Source: an uncultured Pseudomonadota bacterium (lineage in GTDB: Bacteria > Pseudomonadota > Gammaproteobacteria > Burkholderiales > SG8-41). From it: a stretch of DNA of 8,624 nucleotides. The notes under the pieces are model-generated. The model was not told the origin of the DNA and ran no database searches. It saw nothing but the letters and a program-made list of their open reading frames with translations. This document shows, piece after piece, positions 5,743-8,624 of the stretch; positions within the stretch are counted from its first letter, which is position 1; every line of letters begins with the position of its first letter. The stretch is from assembly GCA_946885605.1 (NCBI GenBank), contig CAMPGR010000143.1, positions 1-8,624 on the forward strand, read 5' to 3'. The position numbers were made by a program, and so were the translations under genes.

Positions 5743-5774
5743 CTAAGCGGTTCGCTTAGTGGTCTGTTCCCTAA
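5743..5774 (-). repeat. Partial GGGGACAGACC-family unit
   Basis: CTAAGCG-GTT-CGCTTAG (5743-5759) is a perfect 7-bp inverted repeat. Continuing right, the complement of 5753-5774 reads TTAGGGAACAGACCACTAAG plus CG, one base different from the family arm. The matching left arm is missing, so this is a truncated second unit 9 bp after the full one. The remaining 5775-5820, up to the amidase start, shows no other signal except a weak GAGGA at 5804-5808. Confidence 0.7.
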
Positions 5775-5820
5775 CGACCCTAGCGACTGACGAGTAACGC
5801 ATCGAGGATGGTGAAGCGAA

Positions 5821-8169
5821 ATGCCGGATCAAGGTAGCGGACCCGACAAACCGTTTCGGGTCGAAGAAGCGACGATCGCCGAGCTGCACCAGGCGATCGG
5901 CGACGGGCGAACGACGTGCGTCGAAGTGGTCAAGCAATACATCGAGCGCGTGCGGGCGTACAACGGCGTTGCGAGCATGCTGGTGACGAAAGACGGCGAG
6001 CCGATACCGGAAGCGGCCGGTGCGGTGCGCGGCCTCGCGCCGCTGCGCTTCCCCACGGAGACGCTCAAGGCCGATACGCTGCTGCCCGATCTCGACAAAT
6101 ACCAGGGCCTGCCGCTCGAGTTCGGCCGCATGGAGCCGACCGCGTCCGACCCATCGGCGCAGCAGCAGTTCGGCATGATCGTCGGCGTCCCGAACGCGGG
6201 CCAACTGAATGCGCTCTCGACGCTCAACATCCGCGGCGAGCGTTCGGTCACGTGCTGCGGCGATTACGACCGCCATCCGTCCGAAGGGCCGCTCCCGCCT
6301 GGTGCGCCGGCGGTGTGCGAGATCTTCCGCCAGTACCCCGACGCGCTCGAGCAGGCGGCCGAGCTCGACGCGAAGCACGGCCGCAATCCCGATCTCGAGA
6401 AGATGCCGATGTACGGGGTCGTCTTCTCGTTCAAGGACCCGTTCGACACGAAGGACATGCGCACGACCGGCGGTGGGGACGCGCGCTACGACATCGATTT
6501 CCCCGCGCGCGATCACGTGCTCGTCGAGCAGCTGCGAAAGAAAGGCGCGATCATCTTCGCGAAAGCCGTGTGCACCGAGTACAACGGGCGTGCCGGCGAC
6601 CCCGGCGGCCGCAATCGCCCCGAGAAGGTCTTACCTTCGGTGCTCGGATACCAGCGCAGCACGTGGGCCGGCAATCCGTCGAATCCGTACGACACGACGC
6701 GCGCCGCTTCGCTCGGTTCGAGCTCGGGCTCGGGCGTGTCGGTGAGCGCGAACCTCGTGATGGCGAGCTTGGGCGAGGAAACGCGCGCGTCCACACGCGG
6801 CCCGGCGAATCACAACGCGACCGCGCTCATCCTGCCGCACAAGGCGATGCTCGGCTTCGATGGCGGCGCGATCGGCGCGGATATCTACTGCGATCGCAGC
6901 GGCATTCTGTGTCGCACGCTCGAAGATTGCGCCAAGGTGCTGGACGCGCTGAAGGACCCGCTCGCAGGCTATTACGACCCGCGCGATCCGTACACGACGG
7001 TGCCACGCTCGTCGATCCTCGCGACGCGTTACGCCGACCACACAAAAGATTCTGGCGCGCCGGGAGTGCTCAAAGGCGTTCGCATCGGCATCGTGCGCGA
7101 GTCGATGGTGAATCCCGGCACGAAAGCGGCGGAACCGATCACGACGGCCGCCGCGAAGGAAATCAAAACGGTGCTCGGGGGCGTGCTCGACGCGACATTG
7201 GTGGAGTCGTCGGATCCGCTGTGGAAGCCGGACCCGGACATCGAGCAGATGAAAACGGATTTCCGGCGCGCGCTGGCGTGCCTCGTGCCGGTGTTCATGC
7301 CCGACATCCTCTTCCGGCTCACGCCCGACGGTCAGCCGGTTTTCCCGGAATTCGCCGCGGCGATCGTGCCGACGGAGTTCGCGCCCGGCCGATTTTTCGG
7401 CAGCGGCACACTGGACCCGATCGATTACATGGTGGAGCTCGCGGACGGCCGCATACCGCCCCCCTCGAATCTCGACATCTCGACAGTGCAGCAGCAGGAG
7501 CTCGCGCCGACGTTCCGCTATCACATCCGGCAATATCTCTCGCGCCGCGCCGCGGACTGGCAGGCGCGCGGGTTCACCGAGACGCTCGTCGACTGGCCGG
7601 CGCTCAACGCGCGCTCGAAGTACTGGGGCGACGACCAGCGCGCCGCATTCAAGAACTGGGAAGAGGTCACGGACCCGCGGAATCCCCTCGGCGGGCGCCA
7701 GGGCGTGGACGAGCGCATCATGCTGCGCGAATTGCTGCGCCGGGTCGACATGATGGTGATCATCGAGAACCGCCTCGACGCGCTCGTGCGCCTGCACACG
7801 CCGCTGCCTCCCGCGAAGATCGGCGGTCCCGACGAACCCGGGCCGATCGCGCGGTTGCGCAACGAGTCGCAGTATGGTCCCAACGCGGGGTTGACGGAAG
7901 TGCTGATACCGGCGGGCTACGTGACGACGGCCTACGACGCGTTCTTCGCGCTGAGCGAGGACCGGAAAAAGTATGGCGCGGTCGCATCCGACAAGCCGAC
8001 ACAGCTCGCGGCGCCGGGACTTCCGTTTTCCCTGGTATTCCGCGCCGAGCCGGGCAAGGAGGACATCGTGCTCCGGATCGCGTCCGCCTACGAGGCGGCC
8101 TCGCGGCGCCGCGTGCCGCCGCCGGCGTTCGGGCCATTGCCCGCGAAAGCGCGCAGCGTCCGCGGATAA
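5821..8169 (+). CDS. Amidase-signature family hydrolase, long form
   Basis: This 782-residue protein has a recognisable amidase-signature core with the Ser-cisSer-Lys triad: K205 in VFSFKDPFDTKDMRTTGG, cis-Ser S300 in LGSSSGSG (298-305), and nucleophile S324 in GEETRASTRGPA, exactly 24 residues after S300 as in FAAH and malonamidase E2. The usual GGSSGGS and DTGGS motifs are altered to GSSSGS and ETRAS. The C-terminal GLPFSLVFRAEP and ASAYEAAS are standard family endings. Family members are typically 450-550 residues. Here roughly 110 extra residues lie between the N-terminal helices (ending near N48) and the helix before K205, including C145-C146-GDYDRHP and a QQQFGMIVGVPNAG segment; another extension lies between K205 and S300. 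No signal peptide is visible, suggesting cytoplasmic amide hydrolysis. The substrate is unknown. No ideal Shine-Dalgarno was found, only GAAG 4 nt upstream or GAGGA 12 nt upstream. The gene follows a repeat-filled 140-bp gap and ends 9 nt before the convergent Bug gene. Confidence 0.9.
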   Translation: MPDQGSGPDKPFRVEEATIAELHQAIGDGRTTCVEVVKQYIERVRAYNGVASMLVTKDGEPIPEAAGAVRGLAPLRFPTETLKADTLLPDLDKYQGLPLEFGRMEPTASDPSAQQQFGMIVGVPNAGQLNALSTLNIRGERSVTCCGDYDRHPSEGPLPPGAPAVCEIFRQYPDALEQAAELDAKHGRNPDLEKMPMYGVVFSFKDPFDTKDMRTTGGGDARYDIDFPARDHVLVEQLRKKGAIIFAKAVCTEYNGRAGDPGGRNRPEKVLPSVLGYQRSTWAGNPSNPYDTTRAASLGSSSGSGVSVSANLVMASLGEETRASTRGPANHNATALILPHKAMLGFDGGAIGADIYCDRSGILCRTLEDCAKVLDALKDPLAGYYDPRDPYTTVPRSSILATRYADHTKDSGAPGVLKGVRIGIVRESMVNPGTKAAEPITTAAAKEIKTVLGGVLDATLVESSDPLWKPDPDIEQMKTDFRRALACLVPVFMPDILFRLTPDGQPVFPEFAAAIVPTEFAPGRFFGSGTLDPIDYMVELADGRIPPPSNLDISTVQQQELAPTFRYHIRQYLSRRAADWQARGFTETLVDWPALNARSKYWGDDQRAAFKNWEEVTDPRNPLGGRQGVDERIMLRELLRRVDMMVIIENRLDALVRLHTPLPPAKIGGPDEPGPIARLRNESQYGPNAGLTEVLIPAGYVTTAYDAFFALSEDRKKYGAVASDKPTQLAAPGLPFSLVFRAEPGKEDIVLRIASAYEAASRRRVPPPAFGPLPAKARSVRG

Positions 8170-8178
8170 CGCCTGGAC

Positions 8179-8624
8179 TTACTCAGGCTGGATGCCGGCG
8201 CTCTGCGCGACCTTGCGCCACTTCTCGATCTCGGACTTGATGAACGCCGTGTGCTCGACGGGCGAGCTGCCGACCGGCTGCGCGCCGCGGTCGATGAGGG
8301 CTTTGTTGTTCGCCGGGTCGCGCAGTGACTTGACGAGTGCGTCGTTGAGCTTGGTGACGATGGACTGAGGCATCTTGGCGGGGCCGAGGAAGCTGAAGGC
8401 GCTGCTCACCACGAAATTGGGAACGCCCGATTCCACCATCGTCGGCACGTCGGCGAACGAGGGAAAACGCTTGTCGCCGCACTGCGCGATGAGGCGCAGC
8501 CTCCCGTTGTGAACGTGGCCCACGGCCGCCGGAATGCTCGCGAAGGTGAACTGCACGTGCCCGGCGACAAGATCGGCGATCGACGGGCCCGCGCCCTTGT
8601 AGGGAATGTGAACGACGTTGAGTC
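8179..8624 (-). CDS. Bug/TctC-family binding protein, C-terminal part (window-truncated)
   Basis: The reading frame is open from the right edge of the window to a TAA at 8179-8181 and gives the last 147 residues of a protein whose family is normally about 320 long. It begins with NVVHIPYKGAGPSIADLVAG and continues with VQFTFASIPAAV, FPSFADVPTMVESGVPNFVV and KWRKVAQSAGIQPE, matching the second half of Bug proteins segment by segment, including the Pro-Tyr-(Lys/Arg)-Gly turn and the DVPT-xxE-xG loop. The start, signal peptide and N-terminal hallmark lie outside the window. It is not a copy of the Bug protein at 2463-3503: the two share family motifs but differ in most other residues. Its stop lies 9 nt from that of the convergent amidase, leaving no room for a terminator between them. 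The ligand is unknown, although adjacency to an amidase makes an amide or its acid product a reasonable guess. Confidence 0.9.
   Translation of the reverse strand, partial: LNVVHIPYKGAGPSIADLVAGHVQFTFASIPAAVGHVHNGRLRLIAQCGDKRFPSFADVPTMVESGVPNFVVSSAFSFLGPAKMPQSIVTKLNDALVKSLRDPANNKALIDRGAQPVGSSPVEHTAFIKSEIEKWRKVAQSAGIQPE

Noticed and set aside
5684..5774. A CRISPR array or tRNA gene in the repeat-rich gap
   Set aside because: The units are inverted and imperfect, not regularly spaced direct repeats with unique spacers, and no cloverleaf or conserved tRNA T-loop sequence can be folded.
6631..7797. A 388-codon minus-strand open frame opposite the amidase
   Set aside because: It is Arg/His/Ala-rich and low in motifs, an antisense shadow created by GC-rich third positions, with no ribosome binding site or family resemblance.
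5916..8240. A 774-codon open frame overlapping the amidase in another plus-strand frame
   Set aside because: Its translation is rich in Arg, Ala and Gly with no domain motifs, as expected for a shifted frame of high-GC DNA; the amidase frame carries all catalytic motifs.

Overview
The window is about 65% GC, densely coding bacterial DNA. It carries two Bug-type (TctC-family) periplasmic binding proteins, a family strongly expanded in Burkholderiales such as Bordetella, Variovorax and Cupriavidus relatives. With the codon bias toward GC-ending codons and short palindromic intergenic repeats, this points to a betaproteobacterium, probably Burkholderiales. That placement is inference from family content and composition. 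No rRNA, tRNA, CRISPR array, transposase or prophage gene was seen.

Layout, left to right: (i) 1-127 is intergenic, with two palindromic elements. (ii) 128-1378 (+) is a 12-TM MFS exporter of the MdtG-like drug:H+ antiporter type. (iii) 1379-1436 is a strong bidirectional terminator hairpin. (iv) 1435-2367 (-) is an unusual protein joining two cupin-like domains to a C-terminal rubredoxin. (v) 2463-3503 (-) is a complete Bug/TctC solute-binding protein, upstream of the cupin-rubredoxin gene and probably co-transcribed with it. (vi) 3504-3625 is a divergent promoter region. (vii) 3626-4597 (+) is a nitronate monooxygenase-like FMN enzyme. (viii) 4676-5680 (+) is a Gfo/Idh/MocA oxidoreductase. 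(ix) 5681-5820 is packed with inverted repeats. (x) 5821-8169 (+) is an unusually long amidase-signature hydrolase. (xi) 8179-8624 (-) is the C-terminal part of a second Bug protein, cut by the window edge and convergent with the amidase.

Functionally this looks like a small-molecule uptake and catabolism neighbourhood. Bug proteins would capture an anionic or amide-like substrate in the periplasm, an amidase could hydrolyse it, and flavin-, NAD(P)- and cupin-dependent enzymes could oxidise it. No substrate can be read from the sequence, and the genes need not form one pathway. The most distinctive items are the cupin-rubredoxin fusion, an 11-bp perfect inverted repeat running into the Shine-Dalgarno site of that same gene, the long amidase with an extra N-terminal segment, a Gfo/Idh/MocA protein with Ser in place of the usual catalytic Asp, and a family of GGGGACAGACC palindromic repeats that recurs in four intergenic or gene-end positions, once supplying the last codons of the MFS gene.
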